Source: Candidatus Gastranaerophilales bacterium (GTDB lineage Bacteria > Cyanobacteriota > Vampirovibrionia > Gastranaerophilales > Gastranaerophilaceae). From it: a stretch of DNA of 24,753 bases. Under the pieces are notes generated by a model. The model was not told the origin of the DNA and made no database searches. It was given only the letters and a program-made list of their open reading frames with translations. Below, one piece after another: positions 6,722 through 14,677 of the stretch. The translations under genes were made by a program, and so were the position numbers. Position 1 is the stretch's first letter. Each line of letters opens with the position of its first letter. Location: assembly GCA_947625445.1 (NCBI GenBank), contig CANQOM010000008.1, forward strand, positions 1 to 24,753, written 5' to 3'.

Positions 6722-7661
6722 AATAATTTCCTCTTGAACGAATGATAATTCTTTCATTAATATCAGCTCTATCATCAACAGAACGGGGTTTTTTATTCCA
6801 TAATTTTAAATAAATTACTGCAGGATAAACTGTATTTTTATTTTTAGTTTCTTTAAATGATAATTTAGGTTGATATGGAGCGATATTATTACACCCTCCT
6901 TTAACACCGCAAGCTCCGCCTAATTGGATATAATCAAGAATTTTTACTGCTTGATTCGATATATTTTCTTCACTGACATAATCTAAATCAATAGTGGATT
7001 TTGATTTATCCAAATAAACATAATTATAACCTAAATCCCTTGCATTTAGACCATCAAACCTGTAATGACAATTCCCTGCATAAAATGGTAAATTTGTATA
7101 TTCTACCTGAATTTCATTAGAATCTGACTTATAAATTATACTTCTCGGGTATAAATTCCCGTTATAATTAATGCAATACCATTCTTTAGGATTATCACCG
7201 TCAAACACACATGGAAAATCAATAGCAATTAACAATGACGGATTAAGTATTATTTTAGATAATCTTGAAGGACCTTCTACTATAGTAGCTCCATTTTTAT
7301 CTTTACATCTGTTTATTGACACCCAAGGCTTATAACTTTCAATTCTTTCAAAAATTTCTTTTGTAATCTTATAATCTTTACTTGCAAATATTGAATTAGC
7401 TACCTGCATTTTTCTTAAATCATAAATATCTTTTTTAGACATTTTATTTAAAGAAATTGGTTGTATAAACTTGATTATTGTGACAGAATTATTAGTATTT
7501 GGCACAATATTACGTTTAATTCTCGCTTGTGTAACTTCATTTTTTTGAGTACGGTTAAATAAAAAATCAATAATCTCTCTATCATCAACTTGAAAGACTA
7601 TTAAAGTAATAAACAATATAAGACAAGAAAAAAATAAAATATTTAATATAAAATTTTTCAT
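6720..7661 (-). CDS. Secreted or membrane-anchored Cys-containing protein, function unknown
   Basis: A 313-residue protein of no recognised family. Residues 5-23 form one hydrophobic helix after 'MKN', without a clear signal peptidase site, so it is a signal anchor or an uncleaved signal; the rest would be in the periplasm. The exported part has six Cys (119, 151, 163, 198, 251, 257), enough for three disulfides, with 'GGACGVKGGC' the most compact pair, and several 'FDG/YNG' turns suggesting beta structure. It starts ten bases after the mutL stop, with GGAG in that gap, so it is co-transcribed with mutL and maybe translationally coupled. Its stop codon lies in the T-run of the terminator at 6688-6721. 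Nothing links its role to mismatch repair. Confidence 0.75.
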   Translation of the reverse strand: MKNFILNILFFSCLILFITLIVFQVDDREIIDFLFNRTQKNEVTQARIKRNIVPNTNNSVTIIKFIQPISLNKMSKKDIYDLRKMQVANSIFASKDYKITKEIFERIESYKPWVSINRCKDKNGATIVEGPSRLSKIILNPSLLIAIDFPCVFDGDNPKEWYCINYNGNLYPRSIIYKSDSNEIQVEYTNLPFYAGNCHYRFDGLNARDLGYNYVYLDKSKSTIDLDYVSEENISNQAVKILDYIQLGGACGVKGGCNNIAPYQPKLSFKETKNKNTVYPAVIYLKLWNKKPRSVDDRADINERIIIRSRGNY

Positions 7662-7671
7662 ACAAACTCCA

Positions 7672-9447
7672 TTATTTTAAGGTTCTGTCAAAAAAAGAAG
7701 CAACTTCTTTTAAAGGAATAAAATGAGAAATTGGTCTGCCGTGAGGACATGTATATGGGTTTTTCGTTTTTCTTAAATTTCTGACAATTTCTTCCATCTG
7801 CCATAAAGTTAACTTTTCTCCGGCTTTTACAGATGCTTTACAAGCGGTTGTTATTAAGATTTTCTCTTCAAGTGTATCTATATCATTCGAAGGTGAATCT
7901 TTTAAATTATTTAAAAGCTCTGATAATATATCATTAGACTTAACTTTAGATAATATTTGAGGAATTTTTTTAAATATTACTTGAGTATCTGAAATTTTTT
8001 CAACCTGATAACCATACTTAGCTAAATACTCTTTGGCATTAATTATAATATCAACATCAGAAGGTTCTGCGTCAATAACATCAGATACAATAAGTAATTG
8101 GGATGCTATTTCCTTACTTTTTTTCAGGTTTTCATATATATATCGCTCTTGTGCAATATGCTGGTCAATAATTTCTAAATTATCATCATTTTCAACAAGA
8201 ATATATGTATTTTTAAACTGACCTATTACGTTAACCTGTTTTACATTTATAGGTATTTCCAATTTTAAATCAATGTTTTTTTGTTGCGGAGCAATAATTT
8301 CTTCAGTTACCAATGGTTTTTTGTTTAATTTTTCAGATATTTGTATTGGATTTTCATTTGAATTACTTAGTTCTTCTTCAGAATACAGTCCAAATTCAGG
8401 AAGTGTAGGTTTTTCAAAAGGTACTAAATTATCAGAATTTTCAGACTCTTGTTTAAAATTATAAGAATTAAGCGCAAAAGATACTGCACTTTGCACAAAA
8501 CTGAAAATTTGATTAGGATTTTTATATCTTATTTCACGTTTTGTCGGATGAGCATTTACATCTATATCCTGAGGGTCAATTTCTAAATTAATAACAACAA
8601 AGGGATATCTTCCTGAAGGCAGCATATTTTTATAGGCCATATCAATAGCTTTTATAAGTATAGGGCATTTTACGGTTCTTGAATTAACAAATGTATAAAC
8701 TGATTTTTTACTTGAACGTGAATAAGAAGGTAAAGAAACATAACCGGATATTTGCATACCCGAAAGCAAATCTTTTTTATTAACTTCTTTAATTTCATTA
8801 ATAACAGAAGGTGAATATATTTGAGTAATTCTCGTAAGAAGACTTGTATCTTTAGGAGCATTAATAACATCAGCTCCGTTATTTTTCAGTTTAAAAGCAA
8901 TTTCAGGATGTGATAAAGCCAAAGCTTGAACATATTCCTGAATATAGGCAAATTCCGTTTTCGGATTTTTCAAAAATTTCAGTCTGGCAGGTTGATTAAA
9001 AAAAAGGTCATTCACTTCCATTATGGTACCTTGCGCACATCCTGTTCTTGAAGATTTTATTATAGAATTTTGAGATTCAACTTTAGTACCGAAATCAAAC
9101 TCTTTAGTTCTTGTAGTGCATGTGACTTTTGCAACTGAAATAATGCTTGCCAAAGCTTCACCTCTAAAACCAAGAGTTTGAATATTAAATAAATTATCTT
9201 CATCAGTAATTTTACTTGTGGCGTGTTTTAAAAAAGCCAATTCAATGTCATCAGGGTGAATCCCGGAACCGTTATCTGCAATTCTTATATTCCTGCATTC
9301 GTTAGAAATGTTAATTTCAATTTTTGAAGCACCCGCATCAATTGAATTTTCCACTAATTCTTTAACAACACTTGCAGGTCGCTCTATAACTTCTCCCGCA
9401 GCTATTTGATTTATAAGATTAACAGGTAATTGTTTTATTCTATTCAT
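7672..9447 (-). CDS. mutL: DNA mismatch repair protein MutL (endonuclease type)
   Basis: The protein has 591 residues. The N-terminal GHKL ATPase domain has 'VVKELVENSIDAGA' (about 28-40), 'DNGSG' (58-62), 'ATSK' (76-79) and 'TLGFRGEAL' (91-99). The linker at about 330-395 is polar. The C-terminal dimerisation domain has the nicking-endonuclease motif as 'DQHIAQERYIYE' (428-439; canonical DQHA(x)2E(x)4E with A replaced by I), plus 'ACK' (535-537) and 'CPHGRP' (567-572). MutL of this type nicks the new strand after MutS finds a mismatch. mutS is not in the window. No ribosome-binding site precedes the ATG, and the predicted -10 places +1 on the ATG. The secreted-protein gene follows after ten bases. 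Mismatch repair bears on slippage at homopolymer tracts, such as the one at 243-252. Confidence 0.97.
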   Translation of the reverse strand: MNRIKQLPVNLINQIAAGEVIERPASVVKELVENSIDAGASKIEINISNECRNIRIADNGSGIHPDDIELAFLKHATSKITDEDNLFNIQTLGFRGEALASIISVAKVTCTTRTKEFDFGTKVESQNSIIKSSRTGCAQGTIMEVNDLFFNQPARLKFLKNPKTEFAYIQEYVQALALSHPEIAFKLKNNGADVINAPKDTSLLTRITQIYSPSVINEIKEVNKKDLLSGMQISGYVSLPSYSRSSKKSVYTFVNSRTVKCPILIKAIDMAYKNMLPSGRYPFVVINLEIDPQDIDVNAHPTKREIRYKNPNQIFSFVQSAVSFALNSYNFKQESENSDNLVPFEKPTLPEFGLYSEEELSNSNENPIQISEKLNKKPLVTEEIIAPQQKNIDLKLEIPINVKQVNVIGQFKNTYILVENDDNLEIIDQHIAQERYIYENLKKSKEIASQLLIVSDVIDAEPSDVDIIINAKEYLAKYGYQVEKISDTQVIFKKIPQILSKVKSNDILSELLNNLKDSPSNDIDTLEEKILITTACKASVKAGEKLTLWQMEEIVRNLRKTKNPYTCPHGRPISHFIPLKEVASFFDRTLK

Positions 9448-9453
9448 ATTCGT

Positions 9454-9483
9454 ATTTTAATACATTACGCATTAAAAAGTAAA
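9454..9483 (-). promoter_or_regulatory. Predicted leaderless promoter of mutL
   Basis: Leftward -10 TAAAAT (9454-9459) ends six bases before the ATG, so +1 would coincide with the start codon. A TTTACT lies about 18 bases further upstream as a possible -35. There is no purine-rich ribosome-binding site. Confidence 0.45.
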
Positions 9484-9498
9484 AAAATAAAAAATAAT

Positions 9499-9525
9499 TT
9501 TACAAATTTTATTTTGGAGTATAAT
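9499..9525 (+). promoter_or_regulatory. Promoter of tRNA-Gly
   Basis: A perfect TATAAT (9520-9525) predicts transcription start near 9532, four bases before the tRNA. The -35 is TTTACA (9499-9504) with a short 15-base spacer. Confidence 0.6.
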
Positions 9526-9535
9526 AAAAGAATCT

Positions 9536-9607
9536 GCGAGCGTAATTCAGTGGTAGAATGCAACCTTCCCAAGGTTGACGTCGAGGGTTCGAGCCCCTTC
9601 GCTCGCT
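9536..9607 (+). tRNA. tRNA-Gly (anticodon CCC)
   Basis: The cloverleaf is complete: acceptor GCGAGCG (9536-9542) pairs with CGCTCGC (9600-9606), the D arm holds 'TTCAGTGGTAGAA', anticodon stem CAACC/GGTTG encloses the loop TTCCCAA, and the T arm is GAGGG-TTCGAGC-CCCTT. Reading the loop as positions 32-38 gives anticodon CCC, which decodes GGG. The discriminator base is T, usual for bacterial tRNA-Gly, and CCA is not encoded. GGG is a rare codon at this base composition. Confidence 0.95.
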
Positions 9608-9610
9608 AGT

Positions 9611-9643
9611 TAAAACTTTACCTGAGGTAAAGTTTTATTTTTT
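9611..9643 (+). terminator. Terminator of tRNA-Gly
   Basis: A perfect 12-bp stem (9611-9622 with 9626-9637), a TGA loop and six T residues follow the tRNA by three bases. The leftward small gene ends inside the stem (stop at 9635-9637), so the hairpin may serve both directions. Confidence 0.85.
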
Positions 9644-9877
9644 ACTTACAGACAATCCAATCTTATTCATATATTTAATAAATAAGTTTTCTTTTCCGTC
9701 AACTACATCAAAAATAATATTTTTACCTTCTTGTTTAACTTTAGAATCTTTTTTAAAAAATTCATCAGCTATATTTTTAAAATTTTGAGAAATAATTACT
9801 TTTTCACCCATTGGAAGATTATTAAATTGTGTGGTTTTTAAACATACTTTACCACTAAAACTTACACTATTGTCCAT
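9635..9877 (-). CDS. Small 80-residue protein with N-terminal VSFSGK motif, function unknown
   Basis: This is an 80-residue, Lys-rich, probably cytosolic protein with no membrane segment and no recognised domain. It opens 'MDNSVSFSGKVCL', and the SFSG element at residues 6-9 resembles SFKG and SFGK near the N-termini of the proteins at 4481 and 16626. AAGGA seven bases upstream of the ATG supports the start. It is 79 bases downstream of tolC on the same strand and could be read through from it, although nothing else suggests a link to efflux. Its stop falls in the tRNA terminator stem. Confidence 0.65.
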   Translation of the reverse strand: MDNSVSFSGKVCLKTTQFNNLPMGEKVIISQNFKNIADEFFKKDSKVKQEGKNIIFDVVDGKENLFIKYMNKIGLSVSKK

Positions 9878-9956
9878 TTTTTTATCCTTAAATTATTTTA
9901 CAGGATATAAAAAACCTAAAAATAAATTTTGCTAATTTGTAAAAAATTATAAATAT

Positions 9957-11324
9957 CTAAATATTTGCTCCCGCAACTGCTTTATATAACCCGATTTGAT
10001 TTATAAAATAATCTGTTTTATCACTTGTTAAAAGTTTTTGAGTTACAAGCAAACTTTCTTTCTTTTGCAGTAAATCAAGATTTGAAATTATACCTTCATT
10101 ATATTTTAATTGGGTATAACCAAGGTCTTTTTTGTCTAAATTATAACTGTCCAGTGTTTTTTGATATTTTTCATTATCAAGCTTTAAGTCGCAAAGGGCA
10201 TCATTAACCTCTTGAACAGATACAAGCCAAGTTTTCTTATAGTTTTCTATTGCTTGATTATACTTATTTTTTTGAAGTTTAAGATTGGCAATTCTGGAAC
10301 CTCCGGTAAACAGTGGTAATAAAGCCCCTCCGCCAAGAAGAGCAACTGAATTTTTCCAACTCATACCACTGAAAAATTCAGTAGAATTAAAAGATATCAG
10401 CCCTAATATATTAAAGCTTGGCAAAAAATCTTTTTTTGCTGCTCTTACATCGAGTCCTGTTTTTTCAAGCATTAATTCACTTGAGATATAATCGGGACGT
10501 GACTGTATAACTTCTGACCTGATAAAATCAGGAACTGATTTATTAATTACCAAATCATCAAAAGAAATTCGTTTAAAATCTTTTTTATTTTCAGGACTTT
10601 CTCCTATTAAAACCGCAAGCATATTTAATAAACGTTCGTTGGATTTTTTCAATTCAATCATATCAGTATTTGAACGTATATAAGCCTTATTAGCGCTAAC
10701 TGTATCAGCAGTTGAAACAAGTCCCTGTTCGTTACTCAATTTCATTAAATCAAATATCTGTTTTCTGTCTTTTATTATTTCTTCTTGAATTTGTATCAAT
10801 TTATCAAGTTTAACAATATTATAATAAGTACTTCCTACTGCACTAACGACAGAAATATATGAAGCTCGCTCATTTTGACGTGAAATATTTATTAATTTAT
10901 CCATTGCTTTAGTTCTGTCACGATTTTTACCGAATAAATCAAGCTCCCAATTTGCATAAATCGGCAGTGAAATCAAACCGTCAGAATTTGTAAGCCCGGG
11001 AAGCTTATATAAAGCAGGAACTGCTCCAACCCCTACAGAGGGAAGTTCTTTTGCCCGTTTTATATTCTTATTTTCTCTGGCTTCTTCCACTTTTAAATTT
11101 GATATTTTTAAATCATGGTTACATTGAATAGCTTTTATAATATAGTCTAATAATACAGCATCATCAAACTCTTTCCACCATTCGATATTAACATATTCAT
11201 CTATAGTTTTTTCATCTGTAATCGGTTTTTTAGCCGCTTGTACTGTTATTGGTGTAAAAACACAATAAATAGCTATAAGAATAACCGATATAAATTTCTT
11301 AAATTCCGATTTCACAAATAACAT
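9957..11324 (-). CDS. TolC/OprM-type outer-membrane efflux protein
   Basis: The protein has 455 residues with a signal peptide (hydrophobic 'ISVILIAIYCVFTPITVQA', cleavage near residue 30) and no lipobox Cys. The mature N-terminus 'IEWWKEFDDAVLLDYIIKAIQCNHDLKISNLKVEEAR' region (within about 48-85) follows the NodT/OprM pattern, and the two halves each have the long helices of the periplasmic barrel. Other landmarks are 'SLPIYANWELDLFGKNRDR' and, in the second half, 'LLPLFTGGSRIANL', the equivalent repeat. It forms the trimeric exit duct of a tripartite pump and implies an outer membrane. AGAGGA supports the ATG at 11324. It is transcribed away from emrA-emrB from a shared symmetric promoter, which strongly suggests it is their partner. 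Confidence 0.93.
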   Translation of the reverse strand: MLFVKSEFKKFISVILIAIYCVFTPITVQAAKKPITDEKTIDEYVNIEWWKEFDDAVLLDYIIKAIQCNHDLKISNLKVEEARENKNIKRAKELPSVGVGAVPALYKLPGLTNSDGLISLPIYANWELDLFGKNRDRTKAMDKLINISRQNERASYISVVSAVGSTYYNIVKLDKLIQIQEEIIKDRKQIFDLMKLSNEQGLVSTADTVSANKAYIRSNTDMIELKKSNERLLNMLAVLIGESPENKKDFKRISFDDLVINKSVPDFIRSEVIQSRPDYISSELMLEKTGLDVRAAKKDFLPSFNILGLISFNSTEFFSGMSWKNSVALLGGGALLPLFTGGSRIANLKLQKNKYNQAIENYKKTWLVSVQEVNDALCDLKLDNEKYQKTLDSYNLDKKDLGYTQLKYNEGIISNLDLLQKKESLLVTQKLLTSDKTDYFINQIGLYKAVAGANI

Positions 11325-11360
11325 GTGTATCCTCTGATTAAAATAAGTTATTAGTTGAAA

Positions 11361-11416
11361 AATTTGCCTTTATTTTTATAACACATTATAATATGTTTAT
11401 GTAACAAAAGCAAATT
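11361..11416. promoter_or_regulatory. Dyad-symmetric divergent promoter of tolC and emrAB
   Basis: Rightward: TTGCCT (11364-11369), 17 bases, TATAAT (11387-11392). Leftward: TTGCTT (11408-11413 on the - strand), 17 bases, TATAAT (11385-11390). The two -10 boxes overlap as ATTATAAT. AATTTGC at 11361-11367 and GCAAATT at 11410-11416 share the same centre (11388.5) as the 18-bp inner dyad 11380-11397, and 20 of 28 positions pair across the axis. Predicted starts are near 11399 (+) and 11378 (-). Confidence 0.7.
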
Positions 11417-11426
11417 GTGTGAAATT

Positions 11427-12422
11427 ATGGATAAAAATACTGAAGAAATAAAAGAACAAGAAAAAAAAGAAGTAAACCCTAAAAAACGTGGACTTATCAT
11501 TGTTTTAGGCGTTATTGCCTTAATAATTGCTGCAGTGTATTATATAAATTCACTGCGATATGAATCAACTGATGATGCTTACATAGAAAGCGATTTAATA
11601 CAAATTGCGGCAAGGGTTTCAGGTCAGGTTGAAGATATATATATTCAAGACAACCAAAAAATCAAAGAAGGCGATAAAATTGCCAAAATAGATGATACTG
11701 ATTATAAAGTTAAATTAGCACAAGCTCAAGCACTTTATGAAAAAGCTTTATATGCACAAAAAGTAGCAAAAGCGAATCTTAATGCAGTAAATTCCGAAAT
11801 ATCGCTTGCGAAAAAGGATTTAGAACGGTATAAAAATTTGTATGAGGCAGGTGCAGTATCTCAACAAACGCTTGATAGCGCTCAAACCCGCTATGACAAT
11901 GCACAAGCAAAATTAATGTCGGCAGAAGAAGAAATTCTTTCTTCTTCAAACAATAAAGTTGCTGATGCGAATTTAAAAGCTTTAAAAGCTCAACGTGACC
12001 AAGCTCAATTATATTTACAATATACTGATGTAACTGCACCTAATTCGGGTACTGTTACAAATAAAAATGTTGACAAAGGCAAGTATGTTCAAGCGGGTCA
12101 GCCGTTATTTATGCTTGTCAGCGATAATTTCTGGGTAGAAGCTAATTTTAAAGAAAATCAAGTCGGCAAAATGAAAGTCGGTCAAGAAGTTGAAATAAAA
12201 ATTGATGCATACCCTCATAAAAAGTTTAAAGGAAAAATTGACAGTATACAAAAAGCATCAGGAGCCAAATCAAGTCTGTTTCCTCCTGAAAATGCCGTTG
12301 GTTCTTTCGTTAAAATCGTTCAAAGGATTCCTGTTAAAATTGTGTTTACTGAAGAAATTGACCCCGAAAAATACAATATTGCAGCAGGAATGAGTGTTGT
12401 ACCTAAAGTAAGAGTTAAATAA
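11427..12422 (+). CDS. emrA: HlyD/EmrA-family membrane fusion protein
   Basis: 331 residues from ATG 11427; a TTG at 11415 is an in-frame alternative, but neither has a clear ribosome-binding site. The protein has one N-terminal membrane helix (about 22-42, 'GLIIVLGVIALIIAAVYYI'), then 'YESTDDAYIESDLIQIAARV', the standard EmrA entry into the split biotinyl-lipoyl domain ('VSGQVEDIYIQDNQKIKEGD'), a helical hairpin at about 85-175, and the second half of the lipoyl domain ('TDVTAPNSGTVTNKNVDKG'). A beta-barrel domain follows ('NFWVEANFKENQVGKMKVGQ'). It bridges the inner-membrane pump to the outer-membrane duct. The stop overlaps the emrB start (TAATG), giving translational coupling. The name emrA is given by family; the drug substrates are unknown. 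Confidence 0.93.
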   Translation: MDKNTEEIKEQEKKEVNPKKRGLIIVLGVIALIIAAVYYINSLRYESTDDAYIESDLIQIAARVSGQVEDIYIQDNQKIKEGDKIAKIDDTDYKVKLAQAQALYEKALYAQKVAKANLNAVNSEISLAKKDLERYKNLYEAGAVSQQTLDSAQTRYDNAQAKLMSAEEEILSSSNNKVADANLKALKAQRDQAQLYLQYTDVTAPNSGTVTNKNVDKGKYVQAGQPLFMLVSDNFWVEANFKENQVGKMKVGQEVEIKIDAYPHKKFKGKIDSIQKASGAKSSLFPPENAVGSFVKIVQRIPVKIVFTEEIDPEKYNIAAGMSVVPKVRVK

Positions 12423-13993
12423 TGGAACAACAATTACAAACCGCTGAAGAATGGAAACCGAAGTTTAACCCTTGGATAGTTTCCGTACCTATAATAGGTG
12501 CTGCATTTATGTTTGTTTTAGACGAAACTATTGCGAACGTAGCACTTTTACATATGGCGGGAACGTATAGTGCTTCAAGAGAAGAAGCTCTTTGGATATT
12601 AACAAGTTATCTTATAGCTTCAGGTATTATTATTCCTGCGGTTGACTGGTTTTGTAAATTAATGGGAAGAAAAGCTTTCTTTACATTCAGCGTGCTTTTA
12701 TTCGTCTGCTCATCATTTCTATGCGGGATTTCAAATACTTTAGGGATGATGATATTTGCAAGAATACTGCAAGGGATAGGAGGCGGAGCTCTTTTGCCTT
12801 TATGTCAAGCTATATTGCTTGAAAACTTTTCCGTAACAGAACGAGGTAAAGCTATGGCTTTATTTGGGATGGTTGTAGTTATTGCTCCGATTATAGGTCC
12901 TGTATTAGGTGGCTGGATAACCGATAATTTCCATTGGTCTTGGATTTTCTTTATAAATATTCCTATAGGAGTCGTCACAATAATTTTAATAAAATTATTG
13001 CTTGAGGATCCGCCTTATGCACAAAAAAAGAAAAATGTAAGGATAGACACAATTGGGTTCTTTTTACTCACAATATGGCTGGTTACTTTACAAATAATAC
13101 TTGATAAAGGCAATAATGCTGATTGGTTTAATGCAGTTTGGGTAAGAAGAATGACTATAGTATGTGTTATCTCTGCTATATTTTTCTTTATTTCACAATT
13201 AAAAAGAAAAGATACACTTGTTGATTTGAGTGTATTTAAAGATAAAAACTTTTCGGTAGGGACATTGGTACAAGTCGTTGTTAACTTAGTTCTGCTTGCA
13301 TCTATGGCAATTTTACCTCAATTTTTACAGACATTAATGGGATATAATGCATTTTTAAGCGGTCTAACAATGATGCCTCGAGGTGCAGGAAGTTTAACAT
13401 CCGTTATATTATCAGGAGTTTTGGCTAATAAGATTGATAACCGACTATTATTGTGTATAGGTCTAATTTGTATAGGTATAGCAGGATTTCAATTAAGTGA
13501 AGTCAACCTTGATATATCTATGACTTCAATATCCCTTCCTAATTTTATTCTTGGTTTAGGCATGGGATTCTCCATGGTACCAAGTATTGCTTTATCAGCG
13601 GTTACTCTGGATAATAAACAGATGACAAATGCTGCGGGCTTGCAGAATTTATTGAAAAATATCGGCGGAGCAATAGGAACTTCTCTATCCGGAACAATGA
13701 TTGCAAGGTGTTCTCAAATGCATCAATACGCAATGGTTGATAATTTAAATAACTTAAACCCTGTTTATCAAGAAAGATTAGCATCTATGTCTGCAGGTAT
13801 GGCACAATATACACATCCCGTAACTGCTGAATATATGGCAGAAAACATGCTTTATAATCAACTTGTCCAACAATCTACTCTTTTAGGATTTGTTGACACA
13901 TTCAGAATGTTTTCGATAGCAGCCGTAATTATTATTCCAACTGTATTTATGCTAAAAAATATTAATTATAATAAAGAAAATAAATTATCTTAG
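12422..13993 (+). CDS. emrB: EmrB/QacA-family MFS drug transporter (DHA2, 14 TM)
   Basis: The 523-residue protein has about 14 hydrophobic segments, as in the DHA2 family of proton-driven drug antiporters. Signatures: 'FMFVLDETIANVAL' in TM1 (family consensus LDxTIVNVALP), 'MGRKAFF' as motif A between TM2 and TM3, 'ARILQGIGGGALLPL' in TM4, and motif C 'GPVLGGWITDNFHWSWIFFINIP' region in TM5-6. It exports lipophilic compounds together with EmrA and the TolC homologue. Its ATG overlaps the emrA stop by one base. A long hairpin terminator follows at once. TM1 has Leu-His where the family usually has Pro after NVAL, probably a minor difference. Confidence 0.95.
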   Translation: MEQQLQTAEEWKPKFNPWIVSVPIIGAAFMFVLDETIANVALLHMAGTYSASREEALWILTSYLIASGIIIPAVDWFCKLMGRKAFFTFSVLLFVCSSFLCGISNTLGMMIFARILQGIGGGALLPLCQAILLENFSVTERGKAMALFGMVVVIAPIIGPVLGGWITDNFHWSWIFFINIPIGVVTIILIKLLLEDPPYAQKKKNVRIDTIGFFLLTIWLVTLQIILDKGNNADWFNAVWVRRMTIVCVISAIFFFISQLKRKDTLVDLSVFKDKNFSVGTLVQVVVNLVLLASMAILPQFLQTLMGYNAFLSGLTMMPRGAGSLTSVILSGVLANKIDNRLLLCIGLICIGIAGFQLSEVNLDISMTSISLPNFILGLGMGFSMVPSIALSAVTLDNKQMTNAAGLQNLLKNIGGAIGTSLSGTMIARCSQMHQYAMVDNLNNLNPVYQERLASMSAGMAQYTHPVTAEYMAENMLYNQLVQQSTLLGFVDTFRMFSIAAVIIIPTVFMLKNINYNKENKLS

Positions 13994-14033
13994 TAAATAA
14001 GGGTAAAGAATAATAATTCTTTACCCTTATTTA
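13994..14033. terminator. Bidirectional terminator between emrB and the leftward small gene
   Basis: An 18-bp perfect stem (13994-14011 with 14016-14033) closes on the loop AATA. Its outer arms end in A and T runs, so it can act on both strands. It lies between converging genes. Confidence 0.85.
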
Positions 14034-14051
14034 TAAAAAATTATAAATTTA

Positions 14052-14465
14052 TTACTCAGCTTTGTTAGCCTTATGTTTCGCAATGGCTGAAGCTAAAAGT
14101 TTAGCTCCAAGGACTGTACCTGCAACAATTCCAAAAGTTTTGAATAATTGTTTATTAGCTTTTGAAGCTTTTTCAACCATTTCAGGAAACATTTCTTTTG
14201 CTTTTTGAGCTACAGATTCAGGATTAACAGAAGAAAAATGTGTTTTTACTGCAAAATTATTTACTATTGTTGAAGCAGGCTTTGTTAATTCTGCTTTAGT
14301 TGCTTCAGCCATAGCTTTTGCTTTTGCAACAAAAATATCTTCACCTAACCTTGCATTTTTAATAGCAGCTTTAATATCACCAGGAAACATCATAGACTGT
14401 ATCCCGCTTGCTACTATACCGGCAGAAACTGCAGACAATACCGGATTTGTTTTTTCAATACTCAT
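14052..14465 (-). CDS. Small helical protein, function unknown
   Basis: 137 residues from the ATG at 14465, chosen because TAGGAGATATAAGT sits just upstream; an 18-residue upstream extension is in frame but has no ribosome-binding site. The protein is Ala/Lys-rich and helical. A moderately hydrophobic stretch near the N-terminus ('VLSAVSAGIVASGIQSMMF', about 8-26) and another near the C-terminus ('TFGIVAGTVLGAKLLASAIA', about 109-128) may be membrane-associated, with a basic tail 'KHKANKAE'. No family is recognised. It is monocistronic, with the shared hairpin at 13994-14033 downstream. Confidence 0.7.
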   Translation of the reverse strand: MSIEKTNPVLSAVSAGIVASGIQSMMFPGDIKAAIKNARLGEDIFVAKAKAMAEATKAELTKPASTIVNNFAVKTHFSSVNPESVAQKAKEMFPEMVEKASKANKQLFKTFGIVAGTVLGAKLLASAIAKHKANKAE

Positions 14466-14619
14466 ACTTATATCTCCTATATGTATTCTTAGATTTAATC
14501 TAACGTCACAAATTTTCACTTTGACATTATATTAAGATTAAACCTTTAAATAAAATTTTTGTCATTTTTTTAAGGATTTTTTATAAAAATTTTACAAAAA
14601 TTATTATAATTATACTTTC

Positions 14620-14648
14620 TTGACTGATAAATATTTAGAAGATAAAAT
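14620..14648 (+). promoter_or_regulatory. Promoter of accB-accC
   Basis: TTGACT (14620-14625), a 17-base spacer and TAAAAT (14643-14648) predict start near 14655. AAAGGGA precedes the accB ATG. Confidence 0.65.
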
Positions 14649-14677
14649 TATTAAAGCTAAGTTAATAAAGGGATTGT

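Noticed and set aside
14052..14519. Longer start at 14519 for the small helical protein
   Set aside because: The AGGAG site lies just before the ATG at 14465; the 18-residue extension is basic, has no ribosome-binding site and looks like leader sequence.
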